Positions 33,302-41,759 are shown, counted from the stretch's first letter. The stretch is 48,340 nt of DNA from JBBDNV01 sp040877415 (GCA_040877415.1 JBBDNV010000199.1:1-48340), one strand, 5' to 3'. Notes: a model not told the origin generated them from the letters alone. A program made the numbers and translations.

Positions 33302-34282
33302 TTAGCGCACGGGCAGAGAAGGCTCTTCGATCGGCATCGGATTCTCAAGGGGGATGTCATCGCTGGCGCCGATGACCGAATCGCGCTCGTGCAACCCGGC
33401 GTGCGCTTGGCCTTCGTCGTTGACGAAGATGTGGTCGGTGCAGCCTCTGGCCTTGCACGTCGTCAGGTACTGTACGTGCAGGTCTTCGAACAGCACGTTT
33501 TGGCCGCAGCCCCCGTGATTGAGCGAGATTCGGTATCGCGAGGTCGGGCTGGGCGCGTCGGCCATCAGCGCCTGCCGCGCTCGGCGCAAATCCTTGGGCG
33601 GCTGATACTGTCCCCTGACGAAGTAACCGAGGCTGTAGCCGTAACTGCCCCCCATCATCCGGCGCAGCGCGGCCAATTGCTCGGCCTGGGCCTCGAGCAG
33701 CTCCCGCGACTTGGGCACGTGAAAGTCGCCGGCTCGATCAGCCAACGGCGAGGCGGGGCAGATCAGCACGCGCGTTTGAGGAAGAAACCCGTCTTCGTGC
33801 AAGATGACGGCGTACATGCCGGCCTGGTTCAGATGGCCGCTGATCGAAGCCGCCGGAAACTGTCCCGGGTATTGGGTGCTGTAGTTCGCAAGCGCGACGC
33901 CGAGCCGCCGCAGATTGTCCTGGCAGCCGGCCACCCGGGCGGCGAAGCGGCTTTGGTTCATCGCCGGCCAAAACAGCATCGTCGCGGCCAGGAAGATTCC
34001 GGCCGCCATCAACAGGTCGGCCATCGACCAACGGCTCGGCACGCTCACAACCGGCGGCGCCGGCACCGCCTTGGCCCGAACGGCCACGAACTGGCAGGTC
34101 CGATTGGCCAAGCCGGCCGGCGGCTCGTAGTGGCTTTTGTCGGGAGCCAGCGGCTCGAAGCTGCGCGAAACCAGTTCCAAGTCGCGCCGCAACCCGGAAT
34201 CGCGGCTCAGGCGAGCCTCGACCAACTCCTGCTCATGGGGTTCCAGAGCTTCCAGCAAGTAACCGATCAAATAGTCTCGCAT
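33302..34282 (-). CDS. Anti-sigma-like N-terminus fused to a DUF1559-like domain
   Basis: This 326-residue single-pass protein is encoded 11 bases after the ECF sigma gene. The first 50 residues (MRDYLIGYLLEALEPHEQELVEARL) resemble the start of planctomycete anti-sigma factors, though the zinc-binding cysteines and histidine are not seen. One membrane helix (about 84-107) follows, and then a DUF1559-like segment: SRFAARVAGCQDNLRRLGVALANY and a C-terminal HGGCGQNVLFEDLHV, close to the H-X9-DG signature but with Glu-Asp in place of Asp-Gly. ATG 34282 is chosen; TTG 34297 would overlap the sigma stop. The likely role is a membrane anti-sigma factor with an extracytoplasmic sensor, inferred from the operon and layout. 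Confidence 0.82.
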   Translation of the reverse strand: MRDYLIGYLLEALEPHEQELVEARLSRDSGLRRDLELVSRSFEPLAPDKSHYEPPAGLANRTCQFVAVRAKAVPAPPVVSVPSRWSMADLLMAAGIFLAATMLFWPAMNQSRFAARVAGCQDNLRRLGVALANYSTQYPGQFPAASISGHLNQAGMYAVILHEDGFLPQTRVLICPASPLADRAGDFHVPKSRELLEAQAEQLAALRRMMGGSYGYSLGYFVRGQYQPPKDLRRARQALMADAPSPTSRYRISLNHGGCGQNVLFEDLHVQYLTTCKARGCTDHIFVNDEGQAHAGLHERDSVIGASDDIPLENPMPIEEPSLPVR

Positions 34283-34293
34283 TGCAGTCACTG

Positions 34294-34941
34294 TCAATCG
34301 GGGGTTGGGTGGCTATCCATCCAGACTTCGTTCAGTTTCAAGATCGCCGAGTGAAGCCGGCTTTTGACCGTGCCCACCGGAATGTCGAGAATGTCGGCCG
34401 CCTCTCGGTACTTCAATCCCTGGTAATAAACCAGGTGCACCGCGTCGCGCAGCCCGTCGGGCAATCCTGCGACCGCGTCGCGCACCCAGTCGCGCTCGTT
34501 CGTCGCTTCCATGCGGCGCTCGGGGGCGGGCTCCCTGCTGGTCAGCAGGTCCATCAACGTGCCTACGTCATCGGAGCCCTCCGGTCTGGTATTGCGGTCC
34601 AGGCTGACGCTTTTATGCCGCTTGTTGCGGCGCTGCGAGTCGATCGCCTGGTTGGTGGCGATGGTGTAGAGCCAGGGTCGGAACTTGCGGCCTTCTTCAA
34701 ACTGATCGCATTTCAGGTGTACCTGCAAAAAGGTCGCCTGAAAGGCGTCTTCCGCCATTGGAGCGTCGCCGAGGTACCGCCTCAGGTAGCTGTACAACTC
34801 CCTCTCATAGCGATGCACAAGTTCGGTAAACGCCTCCCGATCAGCCGAATCGCGGTAGGCCAACAATAGATCCTCGTCGGACAACCCTGCCCGTTTGGGA
34901 ACCTCCGTGGCTGCTGGCGGGTTACCTATGACCTTATCCAT
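34294..34941 (-). CDS. ECF-type RNA polymerase sigma factor
   Basis: This 215-residue sigma-70 of the extracytoplasmic-function type has region 2 in ELVHRYERELYSYLRRYLGD...AEDAFQATFLQVH and FRPWLYTIATNQAIDSQRR. Region 4 is in LPDGLRDAVHLVYYQGLKYREAADILDIPVGTVKSRLHSA. The linker between them is rich in charged residues. ATG 34941 is used. The next gene is its probable membrane-bound anti-sigma partner. It is divergent from the DUF6786 gene, which may be in its regulon. Confidence 0.93.
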   Translation of the reverse strand: MDKVIGNPPAATEVPKRAGLSDEDLLLAYRDSADREAFTELVHRYERELYSYLRRYLGDAPMAEDAFQATFLQVHLKCDQFEEGRKFRPWLYTIATNQAIDSQRRNKRHKSVSLDRNTRPEGSDDVGTLMDLLTSREPAPERRMEATNERDWVRDAVAGLPDGLRDAVHLVYYQGLKYREAADILDIPVGTVKSRLHSAILKLNEVWMDSHPTPD

Positions 34942-35085
34942 TTTTGACTACGCGTTGCCCGAACGGAGAGTTCAGCGGGAGGGTTGGAAAATTTCCGGCA
35001 AGCCCGCCGCGGCTCCGGGGTCCTTGGGGCCGATCGGCCGTCGTCGGTGCGGTCGGCGTGGCTTTTGAGAACTGACCCGAACCGC

Positions 35086-35091
35086 ATTGTA
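35086..35091 (-). promoter_or_regulatory. -10 box of the ECF operon
   Basis: TACAAT on the minus strand, with CGGACA 18 bases upstream as a 4/6 -35. It lies about 145 bases before the sigma factor ATG. Confidence 0.35.
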
Positions 35092-35191
35092 GCAAAGAAA
35101 TTGCCGCCTTGTCCGAGACGCCCCCAGAGGCGCTGGCGTGCCTCGTTTCGTCTGAAAATTGTACCATTCGCCCGGTACCGGCGGATCAGGC

Positions 35192-35219
35192 TCCACAGAA
35201 GCAGGGAATTCGCTATAAT
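35192..35219 (+). promoter_or_regulatory. Promoter of the DUF6786/methyltransferase operon
   Basis: TCCACA (35192-35197), a 16-base spacer and a perfect TATAAT (35214-35219). The leader to the ATG at 35439 would be about 210 bases. Confidence 0.45.
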
Positions 35220-35438
35220 CGCGACTTCCCAGGCGTTTTAAGCTCGCTTCGCCGCTGGCTTTGTGGTCGCCGGGCGGCTCACGCTTCGAACCATTTCACA
35301 TTTGGCACGCCCATGGGCAACCGGAGAGGGCGGGCGCAGCCCGAGCCGTCCAACGCGACGTTCGCACCGGCCCAGCGCGCGCACCCAGGGTGCGCCGCAA
35401 AGCCGCTGGCAACACAAGCTCAAAGGAGGGATTCGATC

Positions 35439-36707
35439 ATGTATCTACACAGGATGGCGTTAGGCACTTTGGCGGCCGGGATGGCTTTGACGGCGCTGGC
35501 GACGGGCGGAAGCGGTGCTTGGGCCGCGGAAGCGGAAACGTATGGGGCCGTGCGCGACTTTCTCGTGGCCCACACCAAAGTCGTCGAATTGACCGGCGAG
35601 AACGGCGAACGCGTGGCCATCTGCCCCGAATACCAGGGGCGCGTCATGACTTCGACCACCGGCGACCTGAAAGGTTTGAGTTTCGGTTGGGTCAATCAGG
35701 AGTTTATCCAGCGCGGCGTGCCCGACCGGCACTTCAACAACTCCGGCGGCGAAGACCGCCTGTGGCTGGCTCCCGAGGGAGGACCGAATAGTCTCTTCTT
35801 CGCCGCCGGCGCCGCCCAAACCCTGAACAACTGGTACACGCCGCCGGCGCTCAACGACGGGGCTTTCAAGATCACCTCGACGCAGAACGACCCCCACTAT
35901 CGGCTGACCCGGCAGATGCGGCTGCAAAACGCCGCCAAGACGCAATTCGATCTCGAAGTGAACCGCGAGATCCACCTGCAAAAAATCCATCACTTCGCAA
36001 AACTCTTCGGCGGCGACGCCGAAAGCGCCGTGACCGCCGGCAAGCTTCGCATGGTCGGATTCCAGACGATCAACACGATCACCAATCGCGGGCCGGCGCT
36101 CAGTCGCGACAAGGGACTGATTGCCGTTTGGAGCCTGGGGCAGTTTCCGGGCGGAGCGCGTACGTCGATCATCATCCCCTACAAGGGCCCGGACGAAACG
36201 GAACTTGGGCCGATCGTCAATTCCGACTATTTCGGCGAAGTCCCGGCCGACCGGCTGCGCGTCAATTCGCAGGCCATCTGGTTTCGCGGGGACGGCAAAT
36301 ACCGCTCGAAGATCGGCGTGCCCCAATCGCGCGCCAAGCCGGTGGCCGGCTCGATCGACCTGGACAACGGCGTGCTGACGCTGGTGCACTTCTCGATGCC
36401 GACTGACCCGACGACCGTTGGATACGTCAACAACATTTGGGGAAAGCAGGAGGAGCCGTACCGGGGCGACGTGTTCAACAGCTACAACGACGGCCCTCCC
36501 GAGCCGGGCCAGCAGGCGCTGGGCGGCTTTTACGAACTCGAATCGCTTTCGCCGGCGGCCCAACTGCCGACCGGCCGCTCGATGACTCACACGCAGACCA
36601 CCTTCCATATCGTAGGAGACACGGCGGCGCTGGCGCGCGTGGCCAAGGCGGTTCTGGGGGTCGACATCAAGGTGGACGAGATCGCCCGCGAGAAATCGAA
36701 GCGATGA
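35439..36707 (+). CDS. DUF6786-family secreted protein
   Basis: This 422-residue protein has a signal peptide (1-30, ending GSGAWAA). The rest reads as a large beta-rich domain resembling galactose-mutarotase-like proteins: RVAICPEYQGRVMTSTTGD, GGEDRLWLAPEGG, and a C-terminal FYELESLSPAAQL. The family assignment to DUF6786 is from memory of these blocks and should be checked. Function is unknown; a carbohydrate-binding or sugar-epimerase-like fold is possible. ATG 35439 has AGGAGGG eight bases upstream, a strong ribosome site. Its stop overlaps the methyltransferase ATG (ATGA). Confidence 0.82.
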   Translation: MYLHRMALGTLAAGMALTALATGGSGAWAAEAETYGAVRDFLVAHTKVVELTGENGERVAICPEYQGRVMTSTTGDLKGLSFGWVNQEFIQRGVPDRHFNNSGGEDRLWLAPEGGPNSLFFAAGAAQTLNNWYTPPALNDGAFKITSTQNDPHYRLTRQMRLQNAAKTQFDLEVNREIHLQKIHHFAKLFGGDAESAVTAGKLRMVGFQTINTITNRGPALSRDKGLIAVWSLGQFPGGARTSIIIPYKGPDETELGPIVNSDYFGEVPADRLRVNSQAIWFRGDGKYRSKIGVPQSRAKPVAGSIDLDNGVLTLVHFSMPTDPTTVGYVNNIWGKQEEPYRGDVFNSYNDGPPEPGQQALGGFYELESLSPAAQLPTGRSMTHTQTTFHIVGDTAALARVAKAVLGVDIKVDEIAREKSKR

Positions 36708-37405
36708 ACCTGGCCCGCGACCGCTCGTCGCTTGAGCGCGTGCTCGAGCCCGAAGTGATGGACTCGGCCGCCGTGGCGCGCGACTACGACGCGATGGACC
36801 ACGGCGAGGTGAATCGCCGCTTCGCGGCCGATTTTCTGGCGGCGCTTTCGGCCGCGGGGCTCGGCGACGACGTGGAAGTGCTCGACCTGGGCACCGGCAC
36901 CGCGCGGATACCCATCGAATTGTGCGCCCAGAGCCCCGAGGCGCGCGTGGTGGCCATCGATCTGGCCGAGGAAATGCTGCGGCTGGCCGCTGCGAACGTG
37001 GCGCGCGCCGGATTGAGCCGGCGGATCCGTTTCGAGCGCCAGGACGCCAAACGCCTGCCGTTCGATGACGGCCGGTTCGCGGCCGTGATGTCCAACAGCA
37101 TCGTACACCACATTCCCGAGCCGGCCGCCGTGCTGGCCGAATCGCTGCGCGTGCTGCGAAAGCCGGGCGGCCTCATTTTCATCCGCGACCTGGCCCGGCC
37201 GTACGACGACGCCCAAGTCCAAAATCTCGTGGACACGTACGCGGCCGACTCGAACGCCCAACAGCGCCGCTTGTTCGAGGATTCGCTGCGGGCCGCGCTT
37301 TCGATGGACGAGATCCGCGCCCTGGTCGCCGGGCTGGGCTTCGATCCGGCAAGCGTCCAGGCCACCAGCGATCGGCACTGGACGTGGAGCGCGGTCAGCC
37401 AATAG
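36704..37405 (+). CDS. Class I SAM-dependent methyltransferase
   Basis: This 233-residue methyltransferase has the SAM motif VLDLGTGTARIP (59-70), acidic post-I VVAIDLAEEML, motif II-like SNSIVHHIPEP and LRVLRKPGGLIFIRDL. The fold is UbiE/Methyltransf_11-like; the substrate is unknown. Its ATG overlaps the stop of the DUF6786 gene by four bases, so the two are translated together. It converges on the PEP-CTERM gene. Confidence 0.88.
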   Translation: MNLARDRSSLERVLEPEVMDSAAVARDYDAMDHGEVNRRFAADFLAALSAAGLGDDVEVLDLGTGTARIPIELCAQSPEARVVAIDLAEEMLRLAAANVARAGLSRRIRFERQDAKRLPFDDGRFAAVMSNSIVHHIPEPAAVLAESLRVLRKPGGLIFIRDLARPYDDAQVQNLVDTYAADSNAQQRRLFEDSLRAALSMDEIRALVAGLGFDPASVQATSDRHWTWSAVSQ

Positions 37406-37407
37406 CA

Positions 37408-37442
37408 ACGCCGCGGCAAGTTTGCAGGTCCCAACGCGGCGT
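37408..37442. terminator. Hairpin between convergent genes
   Basis: ACGCCGC (37408-37414) and GCGGCGT (37436-37442) form a perfect stem in the 59-base gap between the methyltransferase and the PEP-CTERM gene. It has a 21-base loop and no T-run. Confidence 0.35.
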
Positions 37443-37464
37443 CGTCGTTTCGCCGCCGGGGTGA

Positions 37465-39321
37465 TTACCGACGCCTTCGCCGCCGGGCGCACAGCACGAA
37501 ACCGATCGCACCGGCGCCGGCCAGGACGATCGTCGCGGGCTCGGGGACGAGGGCGACATTCAGGTTCACCTGGTGCGCGATCGACGTGTCGACCACTGCG
37601 GCGTACCCGCTGGGCAAGAGTCCCACCGTCAATGCGTTGTCCGTGAGCGCACCCGAATAGTTGAACAGGCGATAGACTCCGGAGCCGAAATTTGTCAGGC
37701 CGGTGGCGTCGAGCGTGCCATCCAACGTGAGATTGCCGGCGACCGCGGCCAGGTCGTTGATCTGGTTGCCGACGATCCCCGGCATGTCGAGCTGAAATTC
37801 GAGAATCGAGGCCGCATCGAAGACCGTTGGACCCAAGGCCAGCGTGCCGGCGCTGTTGCCCGGCGCCAGGATTCCGCCGTCAAAAGTAACCGGACCGGTG
37901 GTGGTGCCTGTGCCACCCAACGTGGCGCCGGGGTGGACCAGGACATCGCCGGTTCCCGTCGCCGAACCGGCGATGTTCTGCACCAGGAGCGTACCCGCAT
38001 CGATCGTGGTGTCGCCGGAGTAGGTGTTGGCGTTCGTCAGGATCCAGGTGCCGCCGCCGCTCTTGCGGAGTGCACTTGGCACATTGCCGAAGATGCTCGT
38101 TTGATCGCCGAGCAGGGGCGCGAATGAGTTGTTATCCGTGTTGCTGCCGCCCAGCGTTAGCGTCAGCAGGGCGAGCGTGTTGAACTCGATCGCGCCGGCG
38201 TTGGCAAACGTGATGGGCCCCGCTCCCGACGATTCGATGGTGCCCCCGCGTGCGCCAAGGGTCGAGCACAGACCGAGGCTGAGCAGCCGATCCGTCGTGG
38301 TGGCGTCGCCCGTATACCGCAGCCCGCCGCCGTTGAGCGCCAGATTGCCGGCCGCGCTCGTCGATTGACCGATCGCGCTGGGCGTGCCGCCGTTGCCGAT
38401 ATCGCTGACGGATAGCACACCGCCGTTAATCGTTGTGGCCCCGGAGTACGAGTTGGCGGTCGCCGGCGCCAGCAGGAGCGTGCCTGAGCCCGACTTCGTC
38501 AGGCCGACCGGCGTAGCGCCGTTGTCGCTGATCGTGGGGCCAACGGTCAGCAATCCCAGGGGGTTGTTGTGAATGACGATCAAGTCCTGGGCGTTGCCGG
38601 AAGTCAGATGCGCGCCCGCCGGGGCGGCGGCGATCGATAGATCGTGCGCGCCGACGTTGGGCGTCACCAGGATGCCGCCGCGGGTAATAACGTTCGCCTG
38701 GCCCGCGTCGTCGGTTAACGTCAGGGATAGACCACCTGCGCTGTTGAATCGCAAACTGGCCGTCGTCGAGCCGGCGGCCGGCGAGTTGCTGGTGACCACC
38801 GTGGTGTGATTGCCCGGCGCCCAAACGTCGTCCGCATAGCTGCTCACCGGTTGCAGCGCAAACGGGCTGCTGCCACCGGTGCCCGTGGCCCAGTCGGTGC
38901 CGCTGATCGTGAGATAACCGCCCACGATGCCGTCGATGTTCCCGTTCGTGGTCGTGATGGCGCCCGGGGGGTCGGGCAATAAAAGATTCAAAGTCCCGCC
39001 GACGTGGCGCGTGATCGGACCCATGTTGAGCGTCGTGCCGTCGCCCAAGCCGTTGCTCACGCTGATCAGCGACGCGCCACTGGCGACGACTATTTGAGCG
39101 AAGTCGGCTGTCGTAGTGCCGACGTCGGCGCCAACGATCTCGATCGAGCCCCCTCCCAGCCTGACGGTCCCGAAGGTCTGTCCGTGCGCAGCGTCAAGCT
39201 GACCGCAGGACCACAAGAGCACCAGGGCCAATACCATGGCCCAACGCGGCAAGAACGGCGCACGAGAAACACACACCGGCGGTTGTTGCCGGTTGTGGCG
39301 CCCCGATTTTGAACGGCGCAT
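37465..39321 (-). CDS. PEP-CTERM protein with autotransporter-associated beta-strand repeats
   Basis: This 618-residue surface protein begins with a long basic signal peptide (hydrophobic core about 28-38, AAHGQ before the mature part). The body is Gly/Thr/Ser-rich and beta-helical. Autotransporter-associated repeats are visible at about 274-306 (LTKSGSGTLLLAPATANSYSG) and 418-447 (LRKSGGGTWILTNANTYSG). The end is VPEPATIVLAGAGAIGFVLC followed by six arginines, the PEP-CTERM signal for exosortase-type sorting. ATG 39321 has ACGAGG about eight bases upstream. A good promoter sits at 39362-39390. Confidence 0.9.
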   Translation of the reverse strand: MRRSKSGRHNRQQPPVCVSRAPFLPRWAMVLALVLLWSCGQLDAAHGQTFGTVRLGGGSIEIVGADVGTTTADFAQIVVASGASLISVSNGLGDGTTLNMGPITRHVGGTLNLLLPDPPGAITTTNGNIDGIVGGYLTISGTDWATGTGGSSPFALQPVSSYADDVWAPGNHTTVVTSNSPAAGSTTASLRFNSAGGLSLTLTDDAGQANVITRGGILVTPNVGAHDLSIAAAPAGAHLTSGNAQDLIVIHNNPLGLLTVGPTISDNGATPVGLTKSGSGTLLLAPATANSYSGATTINGGVLSVSDIGNGGTPSAIGQSTSAAGNLALNGGGLRYTGDATTTDRLLSLGLCSTLGARGGTIESSGAGPITFANAGAIEFNTLALLTLTLGGSNTDNNSFAPLLGDQTSIFGNVPSALRKSGGGTWILTNANTYSGDTTIDAGTLLVQNIAGSATGTGDVLVHPGATLGGTGTTTGPVTFDGGILAPGNSAGTLALGPTVFDAASILEFQLDMPGIVGNQINDLAAVAGNLTLDGTLDATGLTNFGSGVYRLFNYSGALTDNALTVGLLPSGYAAVVDTSIAHQVNLNVALVPEPATIVLAGAGAIGFVLCARRRRRR

Positions 39322-39361
39322 TAAAAAGCCTCGTCTCAGCTCGAGCTGTGCCGCTGGCACG

Positions 39362-39390
39362 AGTCTAAGCGTCGTTCGTACGCTGGTCAA
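39362..39390 (-). promoter_or_regulatory. Promoter of the PEP-CTERM gene
   Basis: On the minus strand TTGACC (39390-39385), a 17-base spacer and TAGACT (39367-39362), with a leader of about 35 bases. A perfect palindrome lies just upstream at 39417-39440. Confidence 0.55.
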
Positions 39391-39416
39391 GGTTTTGTGT
39401 CGGCCGCGCAAGAAAC

Positions 39417-39440
39417 TTTCCCCGGACCGGTCCGGGGAAA
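39417..39440. repeat. Perfect 24-base palindrome
   Basis: The half-site TTTCCCCGGACC is followed directly by its exact reverse complement. A second ten-base palindrome, CAGCATGCTG, abuts it at 39441-39450. It lies between the cbiM stop and the PEP-CTERM promoter, both on the minus strand. It could be an operator or a terminator. Confidence 0.7.
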
Positions 39441-39595
39441 CAGCATGCTGTCCGACTCAGGGTGCCGTGTTCGACGCCGAATGCCATGGCGCGCGTCGTG
39501 ACAGCCGGGCGGCGCTTCCAGCGGGGGCGGCCAATGGGATTGGCTAGTGTCGCCCTAGGGATTCATCGAATAGGAATCGAATCGGAGATGTCACC

Positions 39596-40507
39596 CTACT
39601 GTTTTCGCACGCGCGCCTTGGCGGCGCGGCCGACCGTGTAGGTGCTGACAAACACGAACACGACGCCAGAAATTCCAGCGACGGCCACGGCCAAGGCCGG
39701 CCAGGCGATGCGCGGGGCTTCATAGTCGGGAGCAACGGACGGCGAACTGGCCGCCAGGCTCGCGAAATTCAGATCCACGGCGACGCGCTCCAATCCGTCG
39801 GGCCGGCTCGAAGCCACTGGCGCCACCAATCCGGTCACGACCACGGCCAGCGCCAGACCACCCACGAGCACGCTCTTCGTCGAAAGCGCGTTTTTGTCGG
39901 CCGCGAGCGCCAGGGCGGCCGCGACGATCGTCATCACGATCACCGCTTCGCAGAGGGCGACGACCAGGTGCACGCTCATCATGGCAGCGAACACACCCGA
40001 GAGCCCATACGTGCCGCTGGCGGCCAATTCGGCGGCGCACAACGCGGCCGCAGCCATCACCGAGCCGAAGGCGGCCAGGCCGGCGCCCAGCAATTTGCCG
40101 TGCGCGCCCCCCACGCGCCGCGTCGTGAACTGGTAGCAGACCGAAGCCGCGAGCGTTCCCACCACGGCCATGTTCAGCACGTTGGCGCCCAGCGTGCGGA
40201 TGCCGCCGTCGCCGAACAGAAAAGCTTGCGCGGCCAGCACCACGGCCATCGTCAGCATGCCGCGCCACGGGCCCAGCACGATCGCGGCCAGCGCCGCGCC
40301 GATCACGTGGCCCGAGGTGGCCCCGTCGATGGGGAAATTGACCATCTGGGCGGCGAAGATGCCGGCCCCCGTGGCGGCCATCAGGGCGGCGGAGCGGGAG
40401 CTGTCCGTCTCGCGCATGCGCGAGAAACCGTAGCCGATCGTGCCCGCCGAAACCAGCGTCGAAACGGCGCAGACGGGATCCGTGAGAAAGCCGTTGGGGA
40501 TGTGCAT
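39596..40507 (-). CDS. cbiM: Energy-coupling factor transporter permease CbiM, fused PDGLE domain
   Basis: This 303-residue polytopic permease of cobalt/nickel ECF transporters starts MHIPNGFLTDP; the N-terminal Met-His is the metal ligand of the family. SGHVIG (H67) and the hydrophobic core follow. PDGLE (236-240) marks the CbiN-like PDGLE domain fused at the C-terminus, followed by a final membrane helix. No CbiQ or CbiO gene is seen in the window, so this is an orphan or the partners are elsewhere. ATG 40507 is fixed by MHIP. It runs toward the PEP-CTERM gene and is divergent from ftr. Metal choice (Co or Ni) is not resolved. Confidence 0.88.
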   Translation of the reverse strand: MHIPNGFLTDPVCAVSTLVSAGTIGYGFSRMRETDSSRSAALMAATGAGIFAAQMVNFPIDGATSGHVIGAALAAIVLGPWRGMLTMAVVLAAQAFLFGDGGIRTLGANVLNMAVVGTLAASVCYQFTTRRVGGAHGKLLGAGLAAFGSVMAAAALCAAELAASGTYGLSGVFAAMMSVHLVVALCEAVIVMTIVAAALALAADKNALSTKSVLVGGLALAVVVTGLVAPVASSRPDGLERVAVDLNFASLAASSPSVAPDYEAPRIAWPALAVAVAGISGVVFVFVSTYTVGRAAKARVRKQ

Positions 40508-40871
40508 CAGTCCGCTCCTCGCAGTGAAAGGGCCAAACCACTCGTGGCACCTCTGAAGTATCCTAAAACACTCCCAACCTTGCAAGCAATTTGCGCGCGA
40601 AATCGCTTTGGGGCCAAACACCCGCCGCGGCGGCGGGCCCCCGCCCGCATTCATGACCGCTAGCGGCTCGCCGACAAACGACAGGCGGCTGGCCGAAAGA
40701 CCCGGCACAGCCGAGGGGGCTGAGAGTCGGCTTCGAGTTGCGCCGCGCGCACGAGGGCGACGCGATTCGACCAAACCGGCTTTGCGACGCCTTAAACCCT
40801 CGCCCTTGGCAGGCACATTGCGGCCGATCATGATGATCGTGCTGGCACGTCGGCTATGCGGGAGGGCCTCG
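40508..40871. other. Divergent intergenic region, 364 bases
   Basis: The gap between cbiM and ftr holds no supported gene. It includes the perfect palindromes CCCGCCGCGGCGGG (40621-40634) and, 33 bases before ftr, CGATCATGATGATCG (40825-40839, single-base centre). No cobalamin riboswitch could be recognised. Confidence 0.55.
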
Positions 40872-41759
40872 GTGGAAATCAGCGGTACGCGCATCGAGGA
40901 TACGTTTGCCGAAGCGTTCCGCATGCGCTACGTGCGCCTGGTGGTCACGGCCCAGGACGAATACTGGCTCGAGGCCGCGGCGCGCGCGTTTACCGGTTAC
41001 AGCTCCTCGATCATCTCGTGCGACAGCGAGACCGGAGTGGAACGGCGGCTCGCGCCGGACGAAACGCCCGACGGCCGCCCCGGCGCGGCAATTCTGGTGT
41101 TCGGCTTCTCGCCCGATGGACTGGCGGCCGTGGTTCCCAATCGCACCGGGCAGTGCCTGATGACCTGCCCGACCACGGCGGTCTACGACGGGCTATCGGC
41201 CGGCGAGGCGCGCATCCCGCTGGGCAAGACGATTCGTTACTTCGGCGACGGATTTCAAAAGAGCAAGCTGGTGGCCGGGCGGCGCTATTGGCGCATCCCG
41301 GTGATGGACGGCGAATTTGTGATCGAGCACCTGGCGCACGTCGAGAAGGGGGTGGGGGGCGGAAACTTTATCGTCGAGGCCGCCACGCTGCCGGCGGCGC
41401 TGGCGGCCGCTCGCCGCGCCATTGGTGCCATCGATCCTCTGCCGGGCGTCATCACGCCCTTTCCCGGCGGCGTGGCCCGCTGCGGCAGCAAGGTCGGCTC
41501 GCGCTACAAAGGGCTCAAGGCTTCGACCGCCGATGCCTACTGCCCCAGTTTGCGCGGCCGGGTGGAGACGAAACTGGCCGAGGGAGCAGCCGCGGCCTAC
41601 GAGATCGTCATCGACGGAGTGGACGAAGCGAGCGTCGCGGCGGCCATGTCCGCCGGCATTCGCGCGGCGGCCGGCGAGGGGGTGATCGCCATCACCGCCG
41701 GCAACTACGGCGGCCAGCTCGGCAAATTCCACTTCCACCTGCGCCAGCTCGTGGCGTAG
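40872..41759 (+). CDS. ftr: Formylmethanofuran--tetrahydromethanopterin formyltransferase
   Basis: Ftr (FhcD in methylotrophs) moves the formyl group between tetrahydromethanopterin and methanofuran in C1 oxidation. The protein has 295 residues, the normal length of about 297, and starts at GTG 40872 (MEISGTRIEDTFAEAF). GGAGGG six bases upstream decides this start over the upstream in-frame ATG at 40830. Family blocks are TPDGRPGAAILVFGFS, CPTTAVYDGL, GKTIRYFGDGFQ, then PVMDGEFVIE, GGGNFIVEA and AGNYGGQLGKF at the end. Other genes of the pathway (fhcA, fhcB, fhcC, mch, mtdB) are not in the window. It faces DUF1501 across a long inverted repeat. Confidence 0.95.
   Translation: MEISGTRIEDTFAEAFRMRYVRLVVTAQDEYWLEAAARAFTGYSSSIISCDSETGVERRLAPDETPDGRPGAAILVFGFSPDGLAAVVPNRTGQCLMTCPTTAVYDGLSAGEARIPLGKTIRYFGDGFQKSKLVAGRRYWRIPVMDGEFVIEHLAHVEKGVGGGNFIVEAATLPAALAAARRAIGAIDPLPGVITPFPGGVARCGSKVGSRYKGLKASTADAYCPSLRGRVETKLAEGAAAAYEIVIDGVDEASVAAAMSAGIRAAAGEGVIAITAGNYGGQLGKFHFHLRQLVA

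Larger units (their letters stand above)
34942..35438. other. Divergent intergenic region, 497 bases
   Basis: No gene is supported here. It contains the promoters of the ECF operon (minus strand) and the DUF6786 gene (plus strand), the short dyad GGAAAATTTCC near 34988-34998, and a 5' leader of about 210 bases before the DUF6786 start. Confidence 0.6.

Noticed and set aside
40508..40871. Cobalamin riboswitch upstream of cbiM
   Set aside because: A partial B12-box-like AGACCCGGC appears on the plus strand only, and the order and spacing of other conserved parts are missing.
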